A program made the position numbers and the translations under genes. Under the pieces are notes generated by a model that saw only the letters and a program-made list of their open reading frames with translations, searched no databases and was not told where the DNA came from. From NCBI GenBank assembly GCA_049587755.1, contig JBAVEN010000020.1, positions 1 through 64,000 of the forward strand: 64,000 nucleotides of DNA, read 5' to 3'. This document shows positions 48,837-57,508 of the stretch, piece after piece. Position 1 is the first letter of the stretch, and the number at the start of each line of letters is the position of its first letter. The stretch comes from Bog-375 sp049587755 (GTDB lineage: Bacteria > Acidobacteriota > Terriglobia > Bryobacterales > Bryobacteraceae).

Positions 48837-50270
48837 ATGAACCAGTTCTCCTATTTCAGGTCCCGGCGTTTCCACAGGCGGCTGCTGATCAGCCTGGTTC
48901 TCATCGCCCTCGCCGGAACCTTCTTCTGGTACAAGCTATACCGCACCGTGATCACGGTTTACGCCGATCCGGTGGAACATTTCAAGTACGGTTCCATTGG
49001 TGTCGAAGTGCCGGCGGGCCTACCGTATTGGATTTGGGTGGTGCTGCCACGCATCTTCGCCGACAAGCTACCCGGCCCCGGCGGTTACGTCGCGCTAGGT
49101 GTCTCTTGGGAGATGGGCAAGGAGATGCCCATTGGCTTCACCAAGGAGATTGTCGGCATCCCGCGGGTGGGCGTCAATTGCGCCGGGTGCCACACCACGT
49201 CGGTGCGTTCGGGTCCGAACGAAGCGCCACAATTCTACTTTGGCGGCCCCACCAGCCGGTTTCAACCACAGGCGTATGTGCGTTTCCTCTTCGCCTGCGC
49301 CCACGACGACCGCTTCACGTCCGCCAACATCATGAAAGCCATCCTCGCTATCTATGACATGCCTATGGTGGACCGCGCACTCTATCGCTATCTCATCATC
49401 CCCGCAACCAAAAGCGCCCTGCTGAAGAGCGAAAAGGTCGATTACTACTGGATGGCCGAACGGCCGGACTGGGGCCCCGGACGGACCGATATGAACCCGT
49501 TTCAGCGGCAGGTCATGCGACTCCCGGATGATCACACCATTGGCAGCACCGATGTCATGGCCATCTGGAACGAGCGCGCGCACTTAGGCATGCTGCACCA
49601 TTCGGACGGACTGAATACCACACTCACGGAATCCGCCCGTGCAGCGGCGCTGGCGGCCGGCGCCACCAAGAGTTCCATTGATATCCACGCCATCGACCGC
49701 GTGGAGGCTTGGCTCTTAGACCTTCCCGCACCGAAATATGCGTTTGCTATCGACCAGGCTTTGGCCGCCAAGGGCCAGCCCATCTTCAACCAGCATTGCG
49801 CCGGGTGCCACGCTTTCGGCGGTGCGCGCACCGGCACAGTGGTCTCGCTCTCTGAAGTGGGAACGGACCCCAACCGTAACAAGCACTGGCCGCAATCTTC
49901 GGCCGATGCCTTCAATAAGTGGGCCATCGGCTATCCCTGGGCCTTCCACCACTTCCGCAGTTCCGAGGGCTACGTGTCTCTCCCGTTGGATGGCGTCTGG
50001 TTGCGCGCGCCGTATCTGCACAACGGGTCCGTGCCAAACATGCGCGAGTTGCTTTCACCTCCCGGAGCGCGCTCCAAGATCTTCTACCGCGGCTACGACG
50101 TCTACGACCAGACCAACATGGGCTTTGTCCCGTTCGGCCCGCAAGCGGAGCTGGAGGGTTTCCGCTACGACACTTCAATCACAGGCAATTCGAACCAGGG
50201 GCACACTTACGGCAGCGACCTCACCGCCGCCGACAAACAGGCTTTGATTGAGTATCTGAAGACTCTCTGA
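48837..50270 (+). CDS. RoxA-like di-heme cytochrome c, divergent third copy
   Basis: 477 aa with one N-terminal helix (about 14-33). Haem sites CAGCH at 115-119 and 321-325. It keeps EHFKYGSIG, PYWIWVVLPRIFADKL and LRAPYLHNGSVPNMREL, but the HWDGNN block of its paralogues is changed to HHSDGLN. That block lies between the haems, so substrate or redox chemistry may differ. AGGAG precedes the ATG 9 bases after the second cytochrome. Confidence 0.83.
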   Translation: MNQFSYFRSRRFHRRLLISLVLIALAGTFFWYKLYRTVITVYADPVEHFKYGSIGVEVPAGLPYWIWVVLPRIFADKLPGPGGYVALGVSWEMGKEMPIGFTKEIVGIPRVGVNCAGCHTTSVRSGPNEAPQFYFGGPTSRFQPQAYVRFLFACAHDDRFTSANIMKAILAIYDMPMVDRALYRYLIIPATKSALLKSEKVDYYWMAERPDWGPGRTDMNPFQRQVMRLPDDHTIGSTDVMAIWNERAHLGMLHHSDGLNTTLTESARAAALAAGATKSSIDIHAIDRVEAWLLDLPAPKYAFAIDQALAAKGQPIFNQHCAGCHAFGGARTGTVVSLSEVGTDPNRNKHWPQSSADAFNKWAIGYPWAFHHFRSSEGYVSLPLDGVWLRAPYLHNGSVPNMRELLSPPGARSKIFYRGYDVYDQTNMGFVPFGPQAELEGFRYDTSITGNSNQGHTYGSDLTAADKQALIEYLKTL

Positions 50271-50283
50271 AGGAGACGGTGGC

Positions 50284-51192
50284 ATGGGAAAGCCATTAAA
50301 CCAACAAGTGGTAGTTATCAGCGGGGCCGCTTCGGGAATCGGACGCGCTTCCGCCAAAAGGTTCGCCGCGGGGGGCGCGCGCGTGGTGGTGGGAGGGCGC
50401 AGCGCTGCCGGAATCGCGGCCATTCTTCAAGACATCAAGGGCGCCGGCGGTCAGGCGACCGGTATGGAGATGGATGTTTCACGTCGTGACCAGGTGGAAG
50501 CGCTGGCAGCCTTGGCCATCGACACCTACGGACGAGTCGACACCTGGGTGAATAACGCCGGAGTGTCGATCTACAGCCGCTTCGAAGACGTAACCGAGGA
50601 GGAAGTCCGCCGTCTGTTCGATGTCAACTTCATGGGCCAGATGTACGGCATGTGGACCGCACTTCCGTTGCTGCGCAAGAATGGCGGCGGCACCATCATC
50701 AACCTGGCATCAGTGGTAGGCAAGCGCGGCTTGCCGCTGCAGAACTTTTACAGCGCGACCAAGTTCGCTATTATCGGCCTCACCGAAGCAGTGCGCGTGG
50801 AACTGGAGACCGAGAGGGAGAACATCGCTCTGTGCGCCATCTGTCCGCCGTCAGTGGACACGCCCTTCTACGACAATGCGCTGTCGAAAATGGGCCACTG
50901 TTCGAAGCCGCTGCCCATTGTGCTCTCGGCGGACCGTGTGGCGCGGGACGTTGTAAAGTGCGCGGTGCGCGCCCGCCGCGAAGTCTGGGTCGGCCTGATT
51001 GGGAAGGCTTTTGTCACATTGAGTATTCTCTTTCCCTGGATGATGGATCGCTACGTCACCAGCCTGGGCTATAAGGCACAGATGAGCGACGAACCCACCG
51101 GAGAGGCGTCCCTGTACAATCCCACGCCGCTGATCGGCGAGAGCGGCGACTGGTCGGCGTGGGGAAAGAGAGAGCACGCCGTCAACAAGTAA
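50284..51192 (+). CDS. Short-chain dehydrogenase/reductase
   Basis: 302 aa, classical SDR. Cofactor motif SGAASGIGRAS near 12-22, NNAG at about 84-87 (VNNAGVSIYSR), catalytic Ser in NLASVVG, and YSATK at about 155-159. A C-terminal hydrophobic stretch (IGKAFVTLSILFPWMM) suggests membrane contact. The GGRSAAG turn after strand 2 favours NADP. It would interconvert a hydroxyl and a ketone. GAAGGAGA precedes the ATG. Confidence 0.9.
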   Translation: MGKPLNQQVVVISGAASGIGRASAKRFAAGGARVVVGGRSAAGIAAILQDIKGAGGQATGMEMDVSRRDQVEALAALAIDTYGRVDTWVNNAGVSIYSRFEDVTEEEVRRLFDVNFMGQMYGMWTALPLLRKNGGGTIINLASVVGKRGLPLQNFYSATKFAIIGLTEAVRVELETERENIALCAICPPSVDTPFYDNALSKMGHCSKPLPIVLSADRVARDVVKCAVRARREVWVGLIGKAFVTLSILFPWMMDRYVTSLGYKAQMSDEPTGEASLYNPTPLIGESGDWSAWGKREHAVNK

Positions 51193-51210
51193 CTTCGAGG
51201 AGGATAAGTG

Positions 51211-51624
51211 ATGGGAACGGAACGATTCTGGAAGATTCACTGGGCCGTCGCCGTCTGGCACAATGTCATCGGCGGCGTAGGCCTTCTTTTCTTGGGCGAC
51301 TGGGTCTACACTACTGAAGGCCTGCATCCGCCCGTGCCTGGCGTGAATTACCTTCGCTGGATGCTCCTGATTCTGGTGTTTGCGTACATCTATTACATGG
51401 TGTACAAGGACCTCTACAACAACGAGAACCTTGTGAAAGCCGGTATTGTCGGAAAGATTGCGTCCGCATCGCCCGACCTCTATTACCTGGTGTTCAAGAC
51501 CGGCGTAGCCAAAATCTTCTGGATAACGGTATGCACCGACTACACCTTTGCGATCACGTTTTTCATCTTCCTGGGTTTTGTGAAGAAACAGAAAGCGCTG
51601 ATGGCCGCCGGGGCCCAGCAATAG
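51211..51624 (+). CDS. Four-helix membrane protein
   Basis: 137 aa from ATG 51211 (GAGGAGG 7 bases upstream; GTG 51208 is an alternative). Four hydrophobic segments with an acidic/aromatic loop after helix 1 (FLGDWVYTTEGLHPPVPG). The layout and several positions match residues ~10-125 of the cytochrome at 32673 (LFLPDSVNSGLGLPVGLPT and VDGAFGAVQGILL), so the same module occurs alone here and fused there. Role unknown. Confidence 0.7.
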   Translation: MGTERFWKIHWAVAVWHNVIGGVGLLFLGDWVYTTEGLHPPVPGVNYLRWMLLILVFAYIYYMVYKDLYNNENLVKAGIVGKIASASPDLYYLVFKTGVAKIFWITVCTDYTFAITFFIFLGFVKKQKALMAAGAQQ

Positions 51625-51633
51625 AGGTGATTT

Positions 51634-52014
51634 ATGGCAACACTCGCGACTGCCCCGCAGACGTCTCAGTTGCAAATCAACATCCTTGACGGCGCACGGC
51701 AAGCAATCTCCGGAGGCGTCCGGATTCTGTACACCGTTACCGACGGGAACAACAAGTGCGTAATTCGCAAGGAGTATCCGCCGGGCACCGTCTTCGACGT
51801 GCCGTTCTATAACAACTTCGGCGATAACTATGCTGTTCTGGCCTTCGCCGACGGCTACGAACAGGCTGGCTTCACACCCATCGCTTGCTTGCCCACCGTC
51901 CATCAGATGCTCGACATCATGCTGCTCAAGAAAAACGCCGGTTTCAACTTCGCTGCGGCGCAGTGGAACCACGCGGGCGTGCCGGAATTCAACCCGCCTT
52001 ATGCAATCGCCTGA
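51634..52014 (+). CDS. Hypothetical protein, 126 aa
   Basis: Soluble and beta-rich, no signal peptide (LQINILDGARQAISGGVRILYTV...YAVLAFADGYEQAG). The opening looks like a carboxypeptidase-regulatory or transthyretin-like beta sandwich, but no family is recognised. AGAGGTG precedes the ATG, 9 bases after the 4-TM gene. Confidence 0.65.
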   Translation: MATLATAPQTSQLQINILDGARQAISGGVRILYTVTDGNNKCVIRKEYPPGTVFDVPFYNNFGDNYAVLAFADGYEQAGFTPIACLPTVHQMLDIMLLKKNAGFNFAAAQWNHAGVPEFNPPYAIA

Positions 52015-52031
52015 GAGCAAGAGGAAGTTAT

Positions 52032-54224
52032 ATGCCAACCATCCAACTTACCGATCAATTCGGGCTCGACGTGGACGTCAAGACCGACCTCCTCTCATCG
52101 CTGCAGAAATACGCTGCCAACTTATCCAAGCTTTCGCTTACGAACCTGAATCTCCAATCGATCGCCGACCTGACGCTGGCGAACCCATCCATTACCAGCC
52201 TCCACGCCGGCCTAAGTATCGATCAGCCAGTTAACATCGGTGCTGGGGGCGTAACCCTTCAGCTAGATGCCGGCGTCAGCGGATCCATGGATATCTACGT
52301 GCCTCCGCAGGGTGGCGGGTGCCTGTTCGAGTCCGACCTTTACGGCGAGACCATCCCGGTGGATGCAGCGGAGCGATACGTCTCGATTGCTCTCTGCGCC
52401 TCCGCGGGTCCCGACATCAGTGCCACCATCAACCAACTCACCTTCGGTTTCCAGCCAGGCGTCGAAGTATCCATTGCCAATTACCAGAAGTTCGAAACGC
52501 AGCCGGAAGCACCTACTATTCTCGAAGCCGTTCAGACCACGGTGGCGGACTTCTGCATCCCCGGCAGTCCGGACGACGTTCGTGCGCTGTCCAGGGATGC
52601 CATCATTACGCTGGAAGGCGTCGGCACCGTTACGTTCTGCGCCCAAGCCAACCTTTTCGCCGCGGCCAATCCGCTGGCCACTGTGACTCTGCCGTCGCCA
52701 CTCCCCACGCTCGATGTGTCGGCAGGCGGATCGGTGATCGTCGCAGCGTGCTGCTCGGTTACCTGGGATTACCAGCTTCGCATTCGCAAACTGGATGCCA
52801 GCCGGATCAGCCTGGGCTTTTACCGCAAGAATGGGTCTGAGACCACTGTCTCAGTAAACCCTAGTATGGGCATTTCAGCGGGAACCAGCAGCACCGATCT
52901 CTTCTCCAGCATCATCTCCGCCGTCAGCAGGAGCGCGGCCGCAGATTCCGGCGCTATCCAGGCGCTCGGCCTGCCGGATGAGCAGTTGAGCGCGATCGCG
53001 GAAGCAGTGAAGAACGCGGCGCAGCGTAAACTGGAGGTCTCGCTATTGGCCGCGCTCACAGCCGGCGAGTCGCGCGGCGCCGCCTTCCTGTATGAGTTCG
53101 ACCTTGCCGGCCTGGATGCCGTTGGAAACGCCGCGCTGGCGGCCGCACTGCATGGCGACCTCTCCCGTCTCACTGACGCCTCCCTGCCTGCGGGCGTGCT
53201 AATGGTTCGGAGCATCGCAACAGATTTCGAGCGAACCGGAATCACCTGGAAGGTCAATCTGCTGGGGGTCTATAACTACAGTTCCACCACCGAACTGGTG
53301 CGCCAGGGCACGGTCGCTTTTGAGCCAGTCACTGGAGACCTGGTCATTACCGATAAAGCTACCGCGCAGCAAATCGGCGTCAGCGCCATCAACTTTGGTG
53401 CGGACCCTGACAAGCTGCGGCATCTTCTGGCTGACAGCTTCCTGATAACCGCCGTGTACCGTGGAAGCAAGTCCCTGGTGTCCGCCCCGGAGATCGAATG
53501 CTCGCACTCGTACTTCCAGTTGCAGGCCTCCACCAGCGCGGACGCGATGCGGACGGACCTGAGCACCGCCACTGCTCTCGGCCTGCTGGATGCCGGCGCG
53601 CCGGAGACGCTGCTCGCCGGGATAGTGGATTTCGGCCGGACCATGGTTTACGCCGAGACTTCGTATAGCGCAGACACCACCCCGGCACTGTTCCTGAACG
53701 GCGCCGATGCCAAGCCACAGGGTGAATTCGAAAGTGCCGGGCGCGAAGCAATCCGCTTGCTGGTGCGCCCTGATGCCGCTGACGCCTTCCGTTTGCGTGG
53801 TGTCGGAAACGACCAGTTGTGGGCCCAGATGCGCGCCGCCGGGCAATTCAACCTTGCGCCCCTGTTTCCAGATCTGACGCAAACTCAGATTTCGGTGATT
53901 GCCTCCGACTACTCCGTCATCGTCTGGTGGGCCGAGGCGATGAGCGCGTGCGCGAAAAGCGTGGCCGCCATGCACAGCGCGCTGGCGGCAGGTTCCGATC
54001 CGGGTTCCACGCAATTCCTGGCATTGCGCGCGAACCTTGCCAAGACGCTGGCGGATGTTACCAGCAACACCAGGGAGGAATTCGGGCAGCCCTGGGGCCT
54101 GGTAGCCATGGACCGGGTTTCCGGCTGCCGCGCTACAGCCAGGGTGCAGATAGCCGGGAGCCGTTTTGCCTTCGCTCGCAGCAGCCAGGATGTACTCGCT
54201 GCCACCGCCAGATCTCCGGTGTGA
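52032..54224 (+). CDS. Large hypothetical protein, 730 aa
   Basis: Begins MPTIQLTDQFGLDVDV with AGAGGAAG upstream; the longer frame from 51885 overlaps the previous gene and is unlikely. Ala/Ser/Thr/Leu-rich, mixed beta and helix, no signal peptide, no membrane span and no cysteine motif. Blocks such as LQLDAGVSGSMDIYVPP and WDYQLRIRKLDASRISLGFYRK suggest long amphipathic beta sheets like those of lipid- or surface-binding proteins. Family not recognised. It is the last gene of the run and convergent with the next. Confidence 0.7.
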   Translation: MPTIQLTDQFGLDVDVKTDLLSSLQKYAANLSKLSLTNLNLQSIADLTLANPSITSLHAGLSIDQPVNIGAGGVTLQLDAGVSGSMDIYVPPQGGGCLFESDLYGETIPVDAAERYVSIALCASAGPDISATINQLTFGFQPGVEVSIANYQKFETQPEAPTILEAVQTTVADFCIPGSPDDVRALSRDAIITLEGVGTVTFCAQANLFAAANPLATVTLPSPLPTLDVSAGGSVIVAACCSVTWDYQLRIRKLDASRISLGFYRKNGSETTVSVNPSMGISAGTSSTDLFSSIISAVSRSAAADSGAIQALGLPDEQLSAIAEAVKNAAQRKLEVSLLAALTAGESRGAAFLYEFDLAGLDAVGNAALAAALHGDLSRLTDASLPAGVLMVRSIATDFERTGITWKVNLLGVYNYSSTTELVRQGTVAFEPVTGDLVITDKATAQQIGVSAINFGADPDKLRHLLADSFLITAVYRGSKSLVSAPEIECSHSYFQLQASTSADAMRTDLSTATALGLLDAGAPETLLAGIVDFGRTMVYAETSYSADTTPALFLNGADAKPQGEFESAGREAIRLLVRPDAADAFRLRGVGNDQLWAQMRAAGQFNLAPLFPDLTQTQISVIASDYSVIVWWAEAMSACAKSVAAMHSALAAGSDPGSTQFLALRANLAKTLADVTSNTREEFGQPWGLVAMDRVSGCRATARVQIAGSRFAFARSSQDVLAATARSPV

Positions 54225-54296
54225 GCCACCGGCTGCTGCACCGCTGATCGAGCGCTCATTGGCGATCTTCGCCGTCGGATTCTTCGCGGGACCGGG

Positions 54297-54902
54297 TTAT
54301 GCCCTTGACTTGGTTGTTACCCCGTCAAAGAAACTCGTGACTGCGTTGACCACTGAGTGTATGCCATCCGCTCCACCCGCCAGGAGCGCCGCCGAAAGTA
54401 CTACATCGACACAGAGAAAGAACAGGTACTGCGCTCCATGGGTAAACATGGGGTCTTTGAGCTTGTTCGCATCGACAAATGGCCCAAGCGCACGGACGCC
54501 AGCAATGCTCACCAGGACAGATAACGCGAGCGAGACAGCAAACGCGTACCGTTGGGTATCCCCTCGGTACTCGTCGAGTGCGTCCGAGGCGACCCTCAGG
54601 TCGGCGGCATTTTGAGCGTCCGCCGCAGGATCGGCAGGTCTGGACTTAATGGCGGCCACGGCTTTCTCAAGCTTGCTTGCTTCGGCATCGCGCCAGGGGC
54701 TCACCAATATCTCCACCGCCCGTTCGATGACGGCCGCGGCAAAAGCGAGAGGCGCCAGTAAGCCGCTCAGTTCCGTTAGTTTAACTGTCAAACCCAGGGC
54801 ATTCCAGTTCAAGAACAGCCGGAAGATGGTCGCGCCCAAAAGCGCGAGCGCGGCAGAAACGAACAAAGGCCAGTTCCTCCTGGCTAAGGACGCAAACGGC
54901 AT
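54297..54902 (-). CDS. Four-helix membrane protein, 201 aa
   Basis: Hydrophobic helices at about 11-29, 40-60, 121-140 and 155-180, with a charged cytoplasmic-type segment between helices 2 and 3 (ILVSPWRDAEASKLEKAVAAIKSRP). No recognised family. It points toward the end of the redox cluster and has no obvious Shine-Dalgarno site. Confidence 0.65.
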   Translation of the reverse strand: MPFASLARRNWPLFVSAALALLGATIFRLFLNWNALGLTVKLTELSGLLAPLAFAAAVIERAVEILVSPWRDAEASKLEKAVAAIKSRPADPAADAQNAADLRVASDALDEYRGDTQRYAFAVSLALSVLVSIAGVRALGPFVDANKLKDPMFTHGAQYLFFLCVDVVLSAALLAGGADGIHSVVNAVTSFFDGVTTKSRA

Positions 54903-55271
54903 AGTAACTAAAACCTGGTAACGGCCTCCGAGATTAGCGCATTGTCAGCTTCATCTGGCGAAACCGGCACTTTCAAAACCAAAAACGCGGCACTCACGGT
55001 TTGTCCGAAACATTATGTGCCCGATGCGTGGTTCGTGTCAATCAAATTGCGGCGTATGTCAGTCAGGGTAAGCTTTTCGAAGTCTATCACGCCGACGGCG
55101 ACAAGAGATGGCGCAAGAGCTGCGCCGCCCAGTTTCGGGCAGCGTACGGTGGCGCTTCTCAACTACCGGACCTTGATGAAAGCGCCCTGGGCCTCGCAGA
55201 AGAGGCTCGCTTTTGCCTCCATCCGGCTGAGGGCCACCGCGTCGCCCGCAGTTCGCGTTACATACAAACTG
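54903..55271. other. Probably non-coding or decayed stretch, 369 bases
   Basis: Short frames on both strands run through it, but none has a recognisable motif. It forms the upstream side of the truncated kinase, so it may contain debris of the gene that once preceded it. Confidence 0.4.
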
Positions 55272-55560
55272 ATGTCCATTCAGATCGGCGATATCCTCGG
55301 CCATTATCGGGTTACCGGCGTTCTGGGCCGCGGCGGCATGGGTAAGGTTTTCCGGGTGCGCAACCTGGTTTCGGACCGCGAGGAGGCAATGAAGGTCATC
55401 CTCCCCGATCTCGATGAAAACGCTGAGCTTGCCGACCGCTTTCTGCGCGAAATCAAAGTTCACGCCGGCCTGCAACATCCTAACATCGCAGTTCTCCATA
55501 CGGCCTCCAGACAGACTAACGAACCGTCGGTCTATGCGGTCGTGCAGGCCTTTCACCGAG
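55272..55560 (+). pseudogene. Truncated Ser/Thr protein kinase (N-lobe only)
   Basis: From ATG 55272 the frame reads MSIQIGDILGHYRVTGVLGR then GGMGKVFRVRN, the glycine loop, followed by the VAIK-like EAMKVI lysine, the FLREIK helix and LQHPNIAVLHT. It then diverges (after about residue 75) and never reaches the HRD, DFG or APE motifs. The frame stays open to 55754 but overlaps the next gene. A kinase without its C-lobe cannot be active, so this is a remnant. Confidence 0.6.
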
Positions 55561-55603
55561 GCGGCATCCGACGCATTCGAGCGAAGCTCGCGTCAATCGT
55601 GTT

Positions 55604-55609
55604 TACAAT
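55604..55609 (+). promoter_or_regulatory. Candidate -10 (leaderless type)
   Basis: TACAAT ends 5 bases before the ATG at 55615, the same arrangement as before the MFS gene at 1903. Confidence 0.3.
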
Positions 55610-55614
55610 GGCCT

Positions 55615-56472
55615 ATGTTCAACCGGCGCGAACTTCTCAAGTCCGTATCCCTTGTCGCCGCCTTGCCCGCGGCCAGGCTGGCGGCGCGGCAACTCCAGAC
55701 GATCGGAGCACAGCTCTACACGGTTCGAAACGAACTGCCCCAAAAACCCGTTGAGACGCTGCGCGTTATCGAAGCCATCGGCTTCCGCAAGATCGAGCCG
55801 ACTTACGGCGGCCTCGACCGGCTCTGGCCGGCCATCCAGTCCACTAGCTTGAAAGCGGTGAGCGTCCACCTGGATAACACCCTGATGAACCCTGGCAAGG
55901 AAGACGAACTGGCGCGGGTTATCGACCAGGTGGAGAAATGGGGCTTCGCCTACGCCGTCTTTCCCTACCTGCCGCCGGCCGAGCGCGGCGGCCTTGATAA
56001 GTTCCGCGCGCTCGCCGACAAGCTGAACCGGGCGGGCGAGAAGTGTCGCGCCGCGGGCCTCGGCTTCTGCTATCACAACCACGCTTTCGAGTTTGAGCCG
56101 ATGGAGGCTACCACGGGCTTCCAAGTGCTGATGGACCGCCTCGACCGGAACCTTTGCGGGTTCGAAGTGGACTGCTTCTGGGTGAGCGTCGCCGGCCACG
56201 ATCCGGCAGCGTTGCTGCAGAAGCTTTCCGGCCGCGTGCCGCTGCTGCACCTGAAGGACAAAGCACCCGGCACGCCCGTGATGTTTAAGGAATCGGTGGA
56301 CCGCGGTGCCTTCAAGGAAGTTGGCAGCGGAGTAATCGATTGGCCAGCCGTCTTGCGCGCAGCCGCGTCAGCCGGCGTCCAGCATTATTTTGTGGAGCAG
56401 GACCAGACTCCCGGCGACCCGCTCGACAGCCTGCGGCAGAGCTTTGGGTACCTGTCAAAGCTGCAGTATTGA
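55615..56472 (+). CDS. Tat-exported sugar phosphate isomerase/epimerase-like TIM barrel
   Basis: 285 aa from ATG 55615. A twin-arginine-type signal (MFNRRELLKSVSLVAALPAA) precedes an AP-endonuclease-2/xylose-isomerase-like barrel: IGAQLYTVRNEL, AIGFRKIEPTYGG, FCYHNHAFEFEP (metal-binding His), FEVDCFWV, LHLKDK, FVEQDQ. Exported barrels of this kind are abundant in acidobacteria and likely act on sugars or inositols in the periplasm. The next gene is a distant paralogue, 30 bases downstream. Confidence 0.88.
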   Translation: MFNRRELLKSVSLVAALPAARLAARQLQTIGAQLYTVRNELPQKPVETLRVIEAIGFRKIEPTYGGLDRLWPAIQSTSLKAVSVHLDNTLMNPGKEDELARVIDQVEKWGFAYAVFPYLPPAERGGLDKFRALADKLNRAGEKCRAAGLGFCYHNHAFEFEPMEATTGFQVLMDRLDRNLCGFEVDCFWVSVAGHDPAALLQKLSGRVPLLHLKDKAPGTPVMFKESVDRGAFKEVGSGVIDWPAVLRAAASAGVQHYFVEQDQTPGDPLDSLRQSFGYLSKLQY

Positions 56473-56502
56473 GGGGCCCGCCGGTACTAGGAAAGTATCT
56501 TG

Positions 56503-57411
56503 ATGATGACGATTGATCGCCGTACATTCCTGACCCGGTCCGCCGGCCTGGCAGCAGCAGCCGCCATTCCAGCGACAGCCATTGCGGTACGGGCCGCGGT
56601 CGCGCGGGAACCGGGCGTGAAACTCAAACTCGGACTGAACGCCTACTCCTTTGACGGACCCCTGCGCCAGGGAAGCATGACCCTCACCGATGCGGTCCAT
56701 TTCTGCGCGCAGCACGGCGTTGACGCGCTGGACGCGACCGGATACTACTTCCCCGGCTACCCCAACGTGCCGGCCGACGAGTACATTTACAACCTGAAGC
56801 GGACTGCCTTCTTGAATGGCGTCGCCATCAGCGGCACCGGGGTCCGCAATGACTTCGCCGTGGCGGACGAAGCTGCGCGCAGGAACGACGTGCAGATGGT
56901 GAAGGACTGGATCGTGGTGGCGAGCAAACTTGGCGCGCCGGTGATCCGCGTCTTTTCCGGCAAGGCGCGCCCCCCGGGGTATAGCTTTGACCAAGCGCTC
57001 GAATGGATGGTGGCCGATTTCAAAGAATGCACAGCGTTCGGCAAACAGCACGGCGTAACGGTCGCGGTCCAGCAGCACAACGACTTTCTCAAGACGGCAG
57101 CCGAGACCATCCGCGTCATTGACGCAGTGGGATCCGACTGGTTCGGCTGCATTCTGGATATTGGCAGCCTGCGCTCGGGTGACCCATACACCGAGATCGA
57201 AAAGCTGGTGCCCTATGCGGTGTCGTGGCAGATCAAGGAGAACGTCGGCCACGGCGGCAAAGAGGAGCCGGTAGACCTGGCGAGGATCAAAGCGATCATA
57301 GACCGCTCCGGCTACCGCGGCTACGTCCCGTTTGAGGCCCTGGGCGCCGGCGATCCACGGGCGAAGGTGGCGGCCTTCCTGGAGAAGATCCGCGAGGCCT
57401 TCGGGTTATAG
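56503..57411 (+). CDS. Tat-exported sugar phosphate isomerase/epimerase-like TIM barrel, second copy
   Basis: 302 aa. ATG 56503 and ATG 56506 are both possible, with AGGAA upstream. Signal DRRTFLTRSAGLAAAAAIP is Tat-like. Barrel motifs: LGLNAYSFDGPL, HGVDALDATGYYFPGY, VAVQQHNDFL, CILDIGSLRSGDPYTEI, SWQIKENVGHGG, YVPFEALG. It probably works with the preceding paralogue on the same sugar. Confidence 0.87.
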   Translation: MMTIDRRTFLTRSAGLAAAAAIPATAIAVRAAVAREPGVKLKLGLNAYSFDGPLRQGSMTLTDAVHFCAQHGVDALDATGYYFPGYPNVPADEYIYNLKRTAFLNGVAISGTGVRNDFAVADEAARRNDVQMVKDWIVVASKLGAPVIRVFSGKARPPGYSFDQALEWMVADFKECTAFGKQHGVTVAVQQHNDFLKTAAETIRVIDAVGSDWFGCILDIGSLRSGDPYTEIEKLVPYAVSWQIKENVGHGGKEEPVDLARIKAIIDRSGYRGYVPFEALGAGDPRAKVAAFLEKIREAFGL

Positions 57412-57508
57412 CCGCGACCATGCAGCGGCTGGAATTTCCGTTGGCGTCTTTTACGTGGTGTTATCGATAGCGCCGCGGGATAAGGTAAAGTGCGATGTTG
57501 GCGTCCAA

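Larger units (their letters stand above)
28370..54224 (+). other. 26-kb co-directional gene run: candidate envelope redox/lipid-oxidation locus
   Basis: Seventeen plus-strand genes, most separated by 1-46 bases with clear Shine-Dalgarno sites. The only large gap (251 bases, before 36165) may hold a second promoter. Content: GMC-hydrolase fusion, second GMC, three di-heme cytochromes, OYE, SDR, nitroreductase-like protein, phosphoesterase, AsmA-like protein, BON lipoprotein, two lipocalin-like proteins, 4-TM protein, two unknowns. tRNA genes flank the left side and decayed genes the right, so acquisition as a block is possible. Confidence 0.6.

Noticed and set aside
55001..55345. 114-codon frame upstream of the truncated kinase with CARC cysteines
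   Set aside because: It overlaps the kinase frame, has no conserved pattern and no ribosome binding site.
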